Shown piece by piece: positions 52,497 through 61,409 of a DNA stretch of 64,000 nucleotides. The position numbers and the translations under genes are program-made. This stretch comes from SZUA-442 sp963759175. Lineage in GTDB: Bacteria > Actinomycetota > Acidimicrobiia > Spongiisociales > UBA5794. Numbering within the stretch: the stretch's first letter is position 1; every line of letters starts with the position of its first letter. The stretch covers positions 124,001 through 188,000 of the forward strand of contig CAVWXP010000017.1 in NCBI GenBank assembly GCA_963759175.1, written 5' to 3'. The notes below the pieces were generated by a model, which had not been told where the DNA came from, ran no database searches, and was given only the letters and a program-made list of their open reading frames with translations.

Positions 52497-53274
52497 CTAG
52501 AGGATCTGGCTCAGGAACAGCTTCGTGCGGTCGTGTTGGGGGTTCGTGAAGAAGTGCTCCGGGGTGCCTTCTTCGACGATGGTTCCGTAGTCGAAGAACA
52601 TCACGCGGTCGGCGACCTCACGAGCGAAGCCCATCTCGTGGGTGACGACCATCATCGTCATGCCGCCCAGTGCCAGTTCCTTCATCACGTCGAGAACCTC
52701 TTTGATCATCTCCGGATCGAGGGCGGATGTCGGCTCGTCGAACAACATGATCCGCGGCTTCATCGGCAAGCGACCGAGCGATGGCTACACGTTGCTGCTG
52801 ACCGCCGGACAATTGGCCGGGGAACTTGTCCGCCTGCTCTGGGATTCCGACCCGCTCGAGGAGCTCCATGGCGGTGTTCTCCGCCTCCGCCTTGGGTTCC
52901 TTGCGGACCCATTGCGGCGCCAGCGTGATGTTGTCCATCACGGTGAGATGCGGGAAAAGGTTGAACTGCTGGAAGACCATGCCGACCTCGGACCGGATCT
53001 TCTCGATGTTCTTGATGTCGTTCGTCAGCTCGGTCCCATCGACGATGATGGTCCCTTCCTGATGCGCCTCGAGACGATTGATACATCGGATGTAGGTCGA
53101 CTTGCCCGAACCCGACGGACCGATGATGACGACGACCTCGCGTTCGTGGACGGTCGCCGTCACGCCCTTGAGTGCCTGGAAGTCGCCGAACCACTTCTTC
53201 ACGCCGTCTGTGATGACGATCGGCTCACCGAGGGTTCGGGTCGCCGGCTGCCCGGATTCGTGTTCGTTGTCCAT
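52497..53274 (-). CDS. aapP: Amino-acid ABC transporter ATP-binding protein, apparent frameshift
   Basis: The ATPase of a polar amino-acid importer has Walker A GPSGSGKST and signature LSGGQQQRVAIARSLA in the first frame. After a one-base slip near 52765 it continues MKPRIMLFDEPTSALDPEM (Walker B) and THEMGFAREVADRVMFFDYG to the stop at 52497. Joined, it is about 258 residues, normal for the family. The ATG at 53274 has AAGGGAG upstream. It is the last gene of the leftward aap operon. Confidence 0.87.
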
Positions 53275-53296
53275 GGTGCTCCCTTGCGGATCCTGA

Positions 53297-55140
53297 TTAT
53301 CGCTCACCGACGCCGAGACGTTTCTCGAGGCGGAGGCTGATGCGTGAGAAGGTGAACGTGAACATCCAGTAGACGATGGCGGCGAAGATCAGGGTCTCCT
53401 TGATCGACCCGAGGAAGCTGAAGGGCTGGCTCTGCGCCGGGATGATCTGTCGGGCGATGTGGAGGAAGTCGAACAAACCGACGATCGTCACGAGCGACGT
53501 GTCCTTGAACAGTGCGATGACCTGGCCGACAAGAGCGGGGATCACCGCACGCAGTGCCTGGGGCAGGGTGATGAACACGATCATCTGCACGGTCGACATG
53601 CCGAGCGCCCGCGCCGCCTCTCGCTGCCCGCCCGGGATCGACTGGAGGCCACCGCGGACGTTCTCCGCGAGGTAGGCCGCCGAGAAGAAGGTCATCGCAC
53701 CGACGGCGCGCATCACGCCACCGATCTCGATGCCTTCGGGGAGCGCAACCGGCAGCATCAGGAATGCGACGAGGAGCCAGGTGATCAGCGGCACGCCGCG
53801 AACGAGCTCGATGTAGGCCGTCGAGAGGAGCCGGAAGATCGGCATCGTGGACGTTCGACCGAGCGCGAGGATCACACCGAGGGGGAAGGACAGGACGATC
53901 GACGTGAAAGCCAGGACGATGGTCAGTGACAAGCCACCGAGGAAGAAGCTGCCGGGCACGTCGATGCCCGACTCGGTCGCGGTCAACCAGACGAACGATG
54001 CGATCAGGAACACCGTCAGCAGCCACGCACCAGCCAAGCCCTTCCAGCCTTCCCCACCGAAGGTGGGTCCTGCAAGGGCGAACAACGCCAGGGCGAGAAG
54101 CAGGAAACGGAAAACGTACGGCATGGGGATGAGGAAGCTTGCGAACGCCACCACCAGGATGAGGGCTCCGACGACGCGCGCGATCTCGCCCACGCCCGGT
54201 TTCGAGACGAACCACAGCACCGCGGCTCCCACGGCACCGAAGATGACGATCGCAGGGAGATAGACCGTTGCCGCCTTGTCCATCTGCCACACAGGATCTC
54301 GAAGGAGAATGAGGACGAGCACGGGAAAGCTCATGATCCACAGCGTCGTCAGGGTCCGCTTCACGGCGGAACTCCGGCTTGCCCGCCCGATGAATCGGAA
54401 GAAGCCGTAGGTGATCATGCCCAGCGCAGCTATCAGCGTCCACGGAATCACGGTCGTGGACGAGATCGGCTCGAAGACAATGGTCTGCTCGCCCGCGGAG
54501 GCCTGCGGCCTCTGCCCCGTCGGTGACCACGACACCGTCGACGATCTTGGCAGGGACCGGGACATCGATGACCCAGATGACCGCAACGAGTGCCAGGACG
54601 ATGAGGCCGATGAGGCCCATGATCGGGAACGATCGGTTCCTTGGCCCTGTCCCCGGTGAACGCCCGCAGTGCGTACCCGGCGATCAGGAACACGGCTCCC
54701 GTGAGGATCCACCCGATCCGCCCTGTCGTCGAGAAGGGTCCGAGGACACCGCCGAGGGCAACGCCAGCGCCTACGCCCATCAGCACCTTGCCGACATCGC
54801 GCGGCTCGGCCATGCCGCCGAGGCGCCACACGGCGATCGATGCAGCAAGGAGCACCACGACAACTCCCACCGCGGTCCAGACACGCCACATGTCGCCCTG
54901 CGGATAGGCCTGCACCATGAGCAGCTTCATGTTGAACGTGACGGCGTCCCACCTGCGGCTCGGGTTGAAGACGAAGGCGAGCAAGCCGCGGAACGCAAAG
55001 AGCACGATGGCGCTGCTGGCGACCGTCATCACGCCACTGGCTGGAGTCGAGAACAGGTTGTCGCGCAGCCAGATCCCGACGCCCTTCGGCGGCGGCTCCG
55101 GTGCGAGCTCGAGGTCTGGCGTGGTCATCGCATCGGTCAT
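53297..55140 (-). CDS. aapM: General L-amino-acid ABC permease AapM-like, two apparent frameshifts
   Basis: The protein reads from MTDAMTTPDLELAPEPPPK (55140) through a large extra membrane domain to a C-terminal BPD permease core with the coupling motif EAARALGMSTVQMIVFITLPQAL. The frame slips near 54635 (AKE... to FPIMGLIGLIVLALV) and near 54515 (GAEAAG to SAGEQTIVFEPIS). Joined length is about 613 residues, somewhat long for AapM. Two slips so close together could mean a decayed gene or poor local sequence. With AapQ, AapP and AapJ it would import amino acids. Confidence 0.8.
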
Positions 55141-55141
55141 G

Positions 55142-56722
55142 TCATCGCTCCACCAACTGCAGCTTGCGGTTGTAGTAGTTCACGATCGCCGAGATGGTCA
55201 GGCTCATCGTGAGGAAGAACGCCATCCACACGATCACCACCGGTAATGACTGGCCGGTCTGGTTGATGATCGTGAATCCGACCGCCACGATGTCGGCGTA
55301 GGCGACGGCGAGGCCGAGCGACGTGTTCTTCGCCAGGTTGAGGTACTGGTTGCCGAGCGGCGGCAGGATGATGCGGAAGGCCTGGGGCAGGATGATCTGA
55401 CGCAGGTACTGGCTGCGCTTGAGGCCCATGGCCTTTGCTGCCTCCGTTTGGCCCATCGGCACGGCGAGGATGCCGCCTCGGACGATCTCGGCGATGAACG
55501 CAGCGGTGTAGAGGGTGACTCCCGTCCAGATGGCGAAGAACGGAATCGACACGACCATGCCCGATTCGCCGTACTGAGGGATCTCGGCCCCACCCCGGAG
55601 GAGGACCTCCGGCTTCTCGAAGACGAGCGGACCACCCGATCGCACACCCTCGACCACCGTGTTGTAGTTCTCGGTATTGAACTTGTCAGCCATCCAGGCG
55701 AAGAGGTTCGAGATGGCGTCGACGATCAGGGCAGCTACCGAAAGGACCTCGCCGCGTACGGTCTTGACCTCGAAGCCTGCAACCACGAACGCAATCACGG
55801 CGATCGCAAGGCCGGACAAGGCAACGAAGATGACCCGGAACCAGTCGTCATCGGTCATCTTGCCGAAGCCGGCCGGCGTTCGACGGGACTCGAAGAAGTT
55901 GCGGATCCACCACGCCGCAGCCACCACGGCCAACAACGCGATCACGATGGGCACGAGGACCGGCGGCCAGCCAGCGATGAACTCCGAGATGGCATCGAGG
56001 ACGGGCTCCATGAACCCGAGCAACGGCCATGCGAACCAGCCGACAACAGCGAAGAGCAGGATCACCAGGGTCATCCACCGGCCGGCATGACCGGGTTGAC
56101 CCGTGTCCTCCTGGTACTTGCGCCGCATCTTCGCCACGCGACGTCCAACGACGATCCCGACGACCACGAAGACCAACCATGGCCAGAAGCCACCATCGGG
56201 GAAGATCCACGCAAAGGCGAAGCCCCTGTTGGATGCCTTGAACCAATACTCGCCAACGTCGTTGACCGTGAGGTCGGGGAGGCCGACAGCGATGGCTGAC
56301 CAGAAGAAGATCTGCACCAGGAGCGGGATGTTGCGGATCACCTCGATGTAGACCGAGGCGATCTTGTTGACGATCCAGTTGCTCGACAGGCGAGCGATGC
56401 CGATCAGCGTCCCCAGGATCGTGGCGACGATGATGCCGGATATCGCGACACGGAGGGTGTTGATGATGCCGACGACGAGCGCTCGTGCACCACTGTCGGG
56501 AAGGGTGTCGATGCCCTCACGGAGGGCGACGCCGGTGGGATCCGACAACCATCCCCAGCCGAAGGAGACATTCGAGGCCTCGAAGTTCGCTGCGGCCCGG
56601 GAAGCAAGGGTGACGAAGAGGGCGATGACCCCGATGAGCACGACGATCTGGGCAGCCCACTTGAGCACCGTGGCGTTTCGCCACAGCGGTGCTTTGTGGT
56701 GTTCGCGTACTTCGACGGTCAT
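55142..56722 (-). CDS. aapQ: General L-amino-acid ABC permease AapQ-like
   Basis: The 526-residue permease has the long insertion between helices typical of AapQ/AapM and a BPD coupling motif EAAKAMGLKRSQYLRQIILPQAFRIILPPLGNQYLNLAKNTSLGLAV. The early RNIPLLVQIFFW and late NYYNRKLQLVER also fit. It is intact. Its natural upstream neighbour aapJ is separated by a plus-strand four-helix-bundle gene, so aapQ-M-P may need its own promoter. Confidence 0.9.
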   Translation of the reverse strand: MTVEVREHHKAPLWRNATVLKWAAQIVVLIGVIALFVTLASRAAANFEASNVSFGWGWLSDPTGVALREGIDTLPDSGARALVVGIINTLRVAISGIIVATILGTLIGIARLSSNWIVNKIASVYIEVIRNIPLLVQIFFWSAIAVGLPDLTVNDVGEYWFKASNRGFAFAWIFPDGGFWPWLVFVVVGIVVGRRVAKMRRKYQEDTGQPGHAGRWMTLVILLFAVVGWFAWPLLGFMEPVLDAISEFIAGWPPVLVPIVIALLAVVAAAWWIRNFFESRRTPAGFGKMTDDDWFRVIFVALSGLAIAVIAFVVAGFEVKTVRGEVLSVAALIVDAISNLFAWMADKFNTENYNTVVEGVRSGGPLVFEKPEVLLRGGAEIPQYGESGMVVSIPFFAIWTGVTLYTAAFIAEIVRGGILAVPMGQTEAAKAMGLKRSQYLRQIILPQAFRIILPPLGNQYLNLAKNTSLGLAVAYADIVAVGFTIINQTGQSLPVVIVWMAFFLTMSLTISAIVNYYNRKLQLVER

Positions 56723-56812
56723 GTGCCTTCCACAGCAGCAGGTGTTGGGCGCTGCTCCTGTCGAGGCACCATAGACGAATCAGCCGCGGGTTTGCAGGGA
56801 ACGCAGGAAGTT

Positions 56813-56838
56813 CTGAGCCTTGAGCTCTGGGCCATGAG
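56813..56838. repeat. GAGCNNT heptamers left of the four-helix-bundle gene
   Basis: TGAGCCTTGAGCTCTGGGCC with a following ATGAGC: three to four degenerate units, 50 bases before the gene start, in the sense opposite to those after the gene. Confidence 0.65.
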
Positions 56839-56887
56839 CGGGCGACGGGGGGTTGCAGTGCGCCGCCGGACTCGGTACGAAGGCAGC

Positions 56888-57247
56888 ATGCAAGACCACC
56901 ACCAACTCGTTGTATGGCAGAAGGCACGGGCACTCGCATCGCTGACGTACCGAGCGACCGAGTCCCTACCCGATGATGAGCGGTTCGGACTGAAGGCACA
57001 GATGCGCCGAGCGGCGGTCTCGATACCGAGCAACATCGCCGAGGGGGCAGGCCGCGGGGGCGATCGTGACTTCGCTCGCTTCCTGCGGATCGCCTACGGA
57101 TCAGCCTGCGAGCTGGAGACGCAGGCTCTCCTTGCCGGTGACGTCGGAGTCGCACCGCCTCAGGAACTCGAAAGGGTGATCGCATCGACCAACGAGGTAC
57201 GCCGGATGCTCAATGCCCTGATCCACCGCGTCTCGGAACAGCCCTAG
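56888..57247 (+). CDS. Four-helix-bundle (S23/IVP-like) protein
   Basis: The 119-residue protein has the family core LVVWQKARALASLTYRATESLP...FGLKAQMRRAAVSIPSNIAEGAGRGGDRDFARFLRIAYGSACELETQ. Relatives are encoded in 23S rRNA intervening sequences or as free-standing, sporadically distributed genes, and their role is unclear. It is on the opposite strand inside the aap operon and is flanked on both sides by heptamer repeats in inverted orientation, which suggests insertion. Confidence 0.92.
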   Translation: MQDHHQLVVWQKARALASLTYRATESLPDDERFGLKAQMRRAAVSIPSNIAEGAGRGGDRDFARFLRIAYGSACELETQALLAGDVGVAPPQELERVIASTNEVRRMLNALIHRVSEQP

Positions 57248-57279
57248 CGCAGAGCGCAAGGCTCAAAGCGCAAAGCTCG
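57247..57279. repeat. CTCAAAG-type heptamers right of the four-helix-bundle gene
   Basis: GCGCAGAGCGCAAGGCTCAAAGCGCAAAGCTC (in pieces AGGCTCAAAGC and GCAAAGCTC) begins at the stop codon of the gene and is inverted relative to the left array. Confidence 0.65.
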
Positions 57280-57293
57280 ATGCAAGCAAACGG

Positions 57294-57321
57294 AACGGGA
57301 CCGCCCGAAGGCGGTCCCGTT
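57294..57321. terminator. Hairpin terminator of aapJ
   Basis: A 12-bp perfect stem AACGGGACCGCC with a CGAA tetraloop lies 26 bases past the aapJ stop (leftward), before the inserted gene. Confidence 0.8.
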
Positions 57322-57347
57322 CGATCGTTTGCTGGTTCTTCTTCGTG

Positions 57348-58469
57348 CTAGCGAGCCGGCGGTGCGTAGATCAGGCCACCGTCGAACCACTGCATGTTGA
57401 AGCTGCCTTCGCGGGCGATGCCGAGAGGACCGGTGAGGTTGCTCTCGTAGATCTCGCCGTAGTTGCCAACCTGCTTGATGACTTCGAGGAACGCCGTTGG
57501 GTCGAGACCCATCGACGTCTGGAGTTCACCCTCGCCACCGAAGAGGCGAGCAAGCTCAGGCGTGTCCTCCATCATGTCGTCGACGTTGGCGGAGGTGACC
57601 CCGTTCTCGTCGGCGATGAAGGTGGCGAACACGGTCCACTGGATGATGTCGAACCACTGGTCGTCACCCTGGCGGACTGCCGGACCGAGGGGCTCCTTCG
57701 AGATGGGAGCCTCCGGGAAGATCACCCATGCGTCGGCACCTTCGGTGCCCGCAGCCGTCTCGGCGGCACGGTTGCCGTACAGGCCGGATCCATCCGTCGT
57801 CACGACGTCACAGGTACCTGCCTTGAACTTCTCCATGGCCTCCGGGAACGTCTCGACGGTCTCGAGCGTGATCGACACGCCTGCAACCGCTGCGCCCTCG
57901 GTGATGTTCTTTTCCGTCGTCGTACCAGCGTTCGTGCAGACCGTTGCACCGTCGACGGCGTCGAAGCCGCTCGCGGTGGTCAAGCCCGTCAGACGGGCTG
58001 GATCGCCCATCAGCTGCTGGCCGTCGAAGTACGTCGTGGCGGTGAACTGGATACCGATGTCGGTGTCGCGGCTCTGGGTCCACGTCGTGTTACGGATGAG
58101 AACATCGATCTCGTTGTTCTTCAACGCCTCGAAGCGCTCCGCAGCCGTCAATGCACGGAACTGCACTGCGTTGGCATCGCCGAGTACGGCAGCTGCCACA
58201 GCACGGCAGTAATCGGCATCGAAGCCGGTTGCCGAACCATCAGCCTGCGTCTCGGAGAATCCGACGGCCGAACCCGATACACCACAGATGAGCTCGCCAC
58301 GTGCCTTGACGGCATCGAGCGTGCTTCCACCCTCTTGTCCCGACTCACCGCCGCCACCCTCGGTGGCAACCGTCGTCGTAGTCTCTTCGCCTTCGCTGTC
58401 ATCGCTACCACCACAGGCGGCTGCGACCAGTGCGAGGACTGCAAAGAGCACAGCAATCTTCTTCAGCAT
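57348..58469 (-). CDS. aapJ: Amino-acid ABC transporter substrate-binding lipoprotein AapJ-like
   Basis: The 373-residue lipoprotein (LVAAACGGSDD lipobox) has a glycine/glutamate linker and the type-II binding fold: LDAVKARGELICGVSG, GFDADYCRAVAAAVLGD, RNTTWTQSRDTDIGIQFTATTYFDGQ, CTNAGTTTEKN, and FKAGTCDVVTTDGSGLYGNRA, ending QWFDGGLIYAPPAR. These details are specific to the AapJ group. It captures amino acids outside the membrane. It has its own terminator. Confidence 0.93.
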   Translation of the reverse strand: MLKKIAVLFAVLALVAAACGGSDDSEGEETTTTVATEGGGGESGQEGGSTLDAVKARGELICGVSGSAVGFSETQADGSATGFDADYCRAVAAAVLGDANAVQFRALTAAERFEALKNNEIDVLIRNTTWTQSRDTDIGIQFTATTYFDGQQLMGDPARLTGLTTASGFDAVDGATVCTNAGTTTEKNITEGAAVAGVSITLETVETFPEAMEKFKAGTCDVVTTDGSGLYGNRAAETAAGTEGADAWVIFPEAPISKEPLGPAVRQGDDQWFDIIQWTVFATFIADENGVTSANVDDMMEDTPELARLFGGEGELQTSMGLDPTAFLEVIKQVGNYGEIYESNLTGPLGIAREGSFNMQWFDGGLIYAPPAR

Positions 58470-58704
58470 GCTGTAACCCCTCCTCCATATTGCTCTCGTT
58501 GTTGGGGACGATTGAGCATCGCCCGGTTCCGACCTCGGGGCCGGGGGGCTGCACGGTAGACACGTCGGAGCGACCGCTGCCAAGCGATTCGACGGCGAGA
58601 CGGCATCAAACGTTCCGGGTCTGTTCATGGATGGGCGGAGGACTGGACTCGGGCGTTCACGGCCGTTCTACAATCCCGCCGTACCCCATTTCTGGAGGCT
58701 GGAC

Positions 58705-59979
58705 ATGCCCGCGTCGGTGATCCTCGGAGCACAATGGGGCGACGAGGGAAAAGGGAAGATCACTGATCTCCTCGCCGAGACGGCCGATGTGGTGGTGCGC
58801 TACCAGGGCGGCAACAACGCGGGACACACGATCGTGGTCGGCGAGGAGAAGTTCGCCCTCAGTCTCATCCCATCCGGCGTCCTGTATCCGACGGTCACCC
58901 CGGTCATCGGCAACGGATGCGTCGTCGACCCCAAGGTCCTCCTCGAGGAAATGGCGACGCTGCGCTCACGCAACATCGACCCGTCGAAGGTGCTGGTATC
59001 GGGCAACGCCCACCTGATCATGCCGTACCACCGGCGCCTCGACGCCGTCATCGAACGCTTCCTGGGCGATGCCATGATCGGTACGACCAAGCGCGGCATC
59101 GGACCGGCCTACATGGACAAGTACTCGCGTTTCGGCATCCGCGTCCAGGACCTCTTCGACCCCAAGATCTTCCGTAAGAAGCTCGAGGTCGCCCTCAAGG
59201 ACAAGAACCGACAGTTGGTGAAGGTCTACAACCAGTTGCCCATGGACCTCGATGAGATCTTCGACGAATACATGGAGTACGGCGACAAGCTCGCCGACCA
59301 CATCACCGACACCTCACTCGTCGTGTGGAATGCGATCGAGGCCGGACAGAACGTGCTCTTCGAGGGGGCGCAGGGGACGTTGCTCGACATCGATCACGGC
59401 ACCTACCCGTTCGTCACGTCGTCGAACCCGACGGCGGGTGGCGCCGCCGTAGGCATCGGCATCGGCCCGAAGATGATCGACTCCGTGATCGGTGTGGTGA
59501 AGGCGTACATCTCGCGCGTAGGGACCGGCCCGTTCCCCACGGAGCTCCACGACGAGACGGGCGACCGGCTCATCGACATCGGAGGCGAATACGGCGTCGT
59601 CACCGGGCGTCGGCGCAGATGTGGGTGGCTCGATGCGGTCGCCCTCCGCTACGCCGTGCGGGTGAACGGCCTGACCGAGATCGCCCTCACGAAGCTGGAC
59701 GTCCTGTCGCACTTCGAGACGATCAAGATCGCCACCGCATACACATCGCTGGGTGAGCGACACACGGAGTTCCCACGACAGCAGCGGGTGCTGTACAACT
59801 GTGTCCCCCACTACGAGGAGCACGACGGTTGGGGTGACGACATCACCAAGGCGACCTCGTACTCGGATCTCCCCCAGCTCGCACGCGACTATGTCGAGCG
59901 CATCGAGGAGCTCGCCGGCGTGCCGATCCGTACCGTGTCCGTAGGCCCATCCCGGGCAGCGACCCTGGAGCGAACCTGA
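58705..59979 (+). CDS. purA: Adenylosuccinate synthetase
   Basis: The 424-residue enzyme joins IMP and aspartate with GTP. Motifs include the P-loop GAQWGDEGKGKITD, NAGHTIV, GTTKRGIGPAY, the GAQGTLLDIDHGTYPFVTSSN switch and GRRRRCGWLDAVALRYA. The ATG at 58705 follows TGGAGG. It starts a rightward purine cluster purA-purD-(purE)-purB. Confidence 0.97.
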   Translation: MPASVILGAQWGDEGKGKITDLLAETADVVVRYQGGNNAGHTIVVGEEKFALSLIPSGVLYPTVTPVIGNGCVVDPKVLLEEMATLRSRNIDPSKVLVSGNAHLIMPYHRRLDAVIERFLGDAMIGTTKRGIGPAYMDKYSRFGIRVQDLFDPKIFRKKLEVALKDKNRQLVKVYNQLPMDLDEIFDEYMEYGDKLADHITDTSLVVWNAIEAGQNVLFEGAQGTLLDIDHGTYPFVTSSNPTAGGAAVGIGIGPKMIDSVIGVVKAYISRVGTGPFPTELHDETGDRLIDIGGEYGVVTGRRRRCGWLDAVALRYAVRVNGLTEIALTKLDVLSHFETIKIATAYTSLGERHTEFPRQQRVLYNCVPHYEEHDGWGDDITKATSYSDLPQLARDYVERIEELAGVPIRTVSVGPSRAATLERT

Positions 59980-59980
59980 C

Positions 59981-61234
59981 ATGAATGTGCTGCTGTTGGG
60001 ATCGGGCGGCCGTGAGCACGCCATCGGCTGGAAGCTGGTCCAGAGTCCCCTGATCACCCGCCTCATCTCATGTCCCGGAAACCCGGGACTCGACGAGATC
60101 GGTGACGTGGTCCCCGATGTCGATCCGGAGGATCCGGAGGCCGTGACGGCGCTCGCGAAGGACCGCCACGTCAACCTGGTCGTCGTCGGTCCCGAGGGTC
60201 CCCTCGCCGCCGGGGTCGCCGATGCGCTGCGGGAGGCAGGCATCGCGGTGTTCGGTCCAACGAGGGCCGGGGCGATGCTCGAGGCTTCGAAGGCTCACGC
60301 CAAACGGGTGATGACCGCCGCCGCCGTACCCACTGCCGCCTACGGGGAGTTCACCGACCGGGATGAGGCCATCGCGTTCCTCCACGAGCAGTCGCCTCCG
60401 TATGTCGTGAAGGCCGACGGCCTCGCAGCGGGTAAGGGCGTAGTGGTGACCGAGGACCTCGCTGCGGCGGAGGCCTGGGTCGCCGAGTGCATGGACGGGC
60501 GGTTCGGGGACGCAGGATCCACCGTGGTCATCGAGGAGTACCTCGACGGCGACGAGGTCTCGGTCTTCTTCATCTGCAGCGACGGCGTCGCGGTCGCCCT
60601 CGACCCGGCACGTGACTACAAGCGCCTCAACGACGGAGACGAGGGACCCAACACCGGGGGCATGGGCAGCTACAGCCCTGTGCACACGATGGACAGCTTC
60701 TTCATCGGCTGGACCCGGACCCACGTCGTGGAGCCGACCCTCGCGGCCCTCGCCGACGAGGGCGTCGACTACACCGGCTTCCTGTACGTGGGGCTGATGC
60801 TGACCGAGGACGGCCCGAAGGTGCTCGAGTTCAACTGCCGGCTCGGCGATCCCGAGACCCAGGCACTGATGCCGAGGCTCGAGACGGACCTGCTCGAGCT
60901 CCTCCACGCAGGGGCGCACGGATCCCTCGACGGAGCCGACCTCATGTGGTCCGACCAGTCGGCGGTCGACCTGGTGCTTGCAGCCCCCGGATACCCGGAG
61001 GAGCCCGAGACCGGCCTGGCCATCATCGGCCTCGACCACGTATCGGAGGCGATCGTCTTCCATGCCGGGACCGCCATGGTCGATGGCCGCCTCATCAGCA
61101 CCGGCGGGCGCGTCCTCAACGTCGTCGGCATCGGGGCCACGCTCACGGAGGCCCGTCAGGACGCCTACGCGGCAGCCAACCTCATCCAGTTCCGCGGCAA
61201 ACACGTCCGCTCGGACATCGCCATCGTCACGTGA
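59981..61234 (+). CDS. purD: Phosphoribosylamine-glycine ligase
   Basis: The 417-residue ATP-grasp enzyme has LLLGSGGREHAIGWKL, VVGPEGPLAAGVAD, YVVKADGLAAGKGVVV, PNTGGMGSYSP and the metal site VLEFNCRLGDPETQ. It makes GAR, the second step of purine synthesis. It starts one base after the purA stop and lies four bases before the purE remnant. Confidence 0.97.
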   Translation: MNVLLLGSGGREHAIGWKLVQSPLITRLISCPGNPGLDEIGDVVPDVDPEDPEAVTALAKDRHVNLVVVGPEGPLAAGVADALREAGIAVFGPTRAGAMLEASKAHAKRVMTAAAVPTAAYGEFTDRDEAIAFLHEQSPPYVVKADGLAAGKGVVVTEDLAAAEAWVAECMDGRFGDAGSTVVIEEYLDGDEVSVFFICSDGVAVALDPARDYKRLNDGDEGPNTGGMGSYSPVHTMDSFFIGWTRTHVVEPTLAALADEGVDYTGFLYVGLMLTEDGPKVLEFNCRLGDPETQALMPRLETDLLELLHAGAHGSLDGADLMWSDQSAVDLVLAAPGYPEEPETGLAIIGLDHVSEAIVFHAGTAMVDGRLISTGGRVLNVVGIGATLTEARQDAYAAANLIQFRGKHVRSDIAIVT

Positions 61235-61238
61235 CCGC

Positions 61239-61409
61239 ATGAAGAACACGAGAGTTGCCATCCTGCTGGGATCAGACAAGGAGATGCCGACGATGCGGTC
61301 GTGGACGGACGCCGCCGATGATCGATGCCTCGCAGCATCGATCCTGTTGCTCCCCGACCCATCCACAATCGATCGGTTCGCCGAGTACCGGGAGTCCTGG
61401 AACGCATGA
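61239..61409 (+). pseudogene. purE: purE remnant with a large internal deletion
   Basis: The 56-codon frame begins MKNTRVAILLGSDKEMPTM, a perfect N-carboxyaminoimidazole mutase start, then jumps to AASILLLPDPSTIDRFAEYRESW, which fits the last helix of PurE. About 100 codons are missing, including the SAHRTP histidine and the GGAAHLPG loop, so it cannot be active. Position, frame and ATGA overlap with purB are those of a normal purE. The loss may be real (with a purE elsewhere) or an assembly deletion. Confidence 0.75.
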
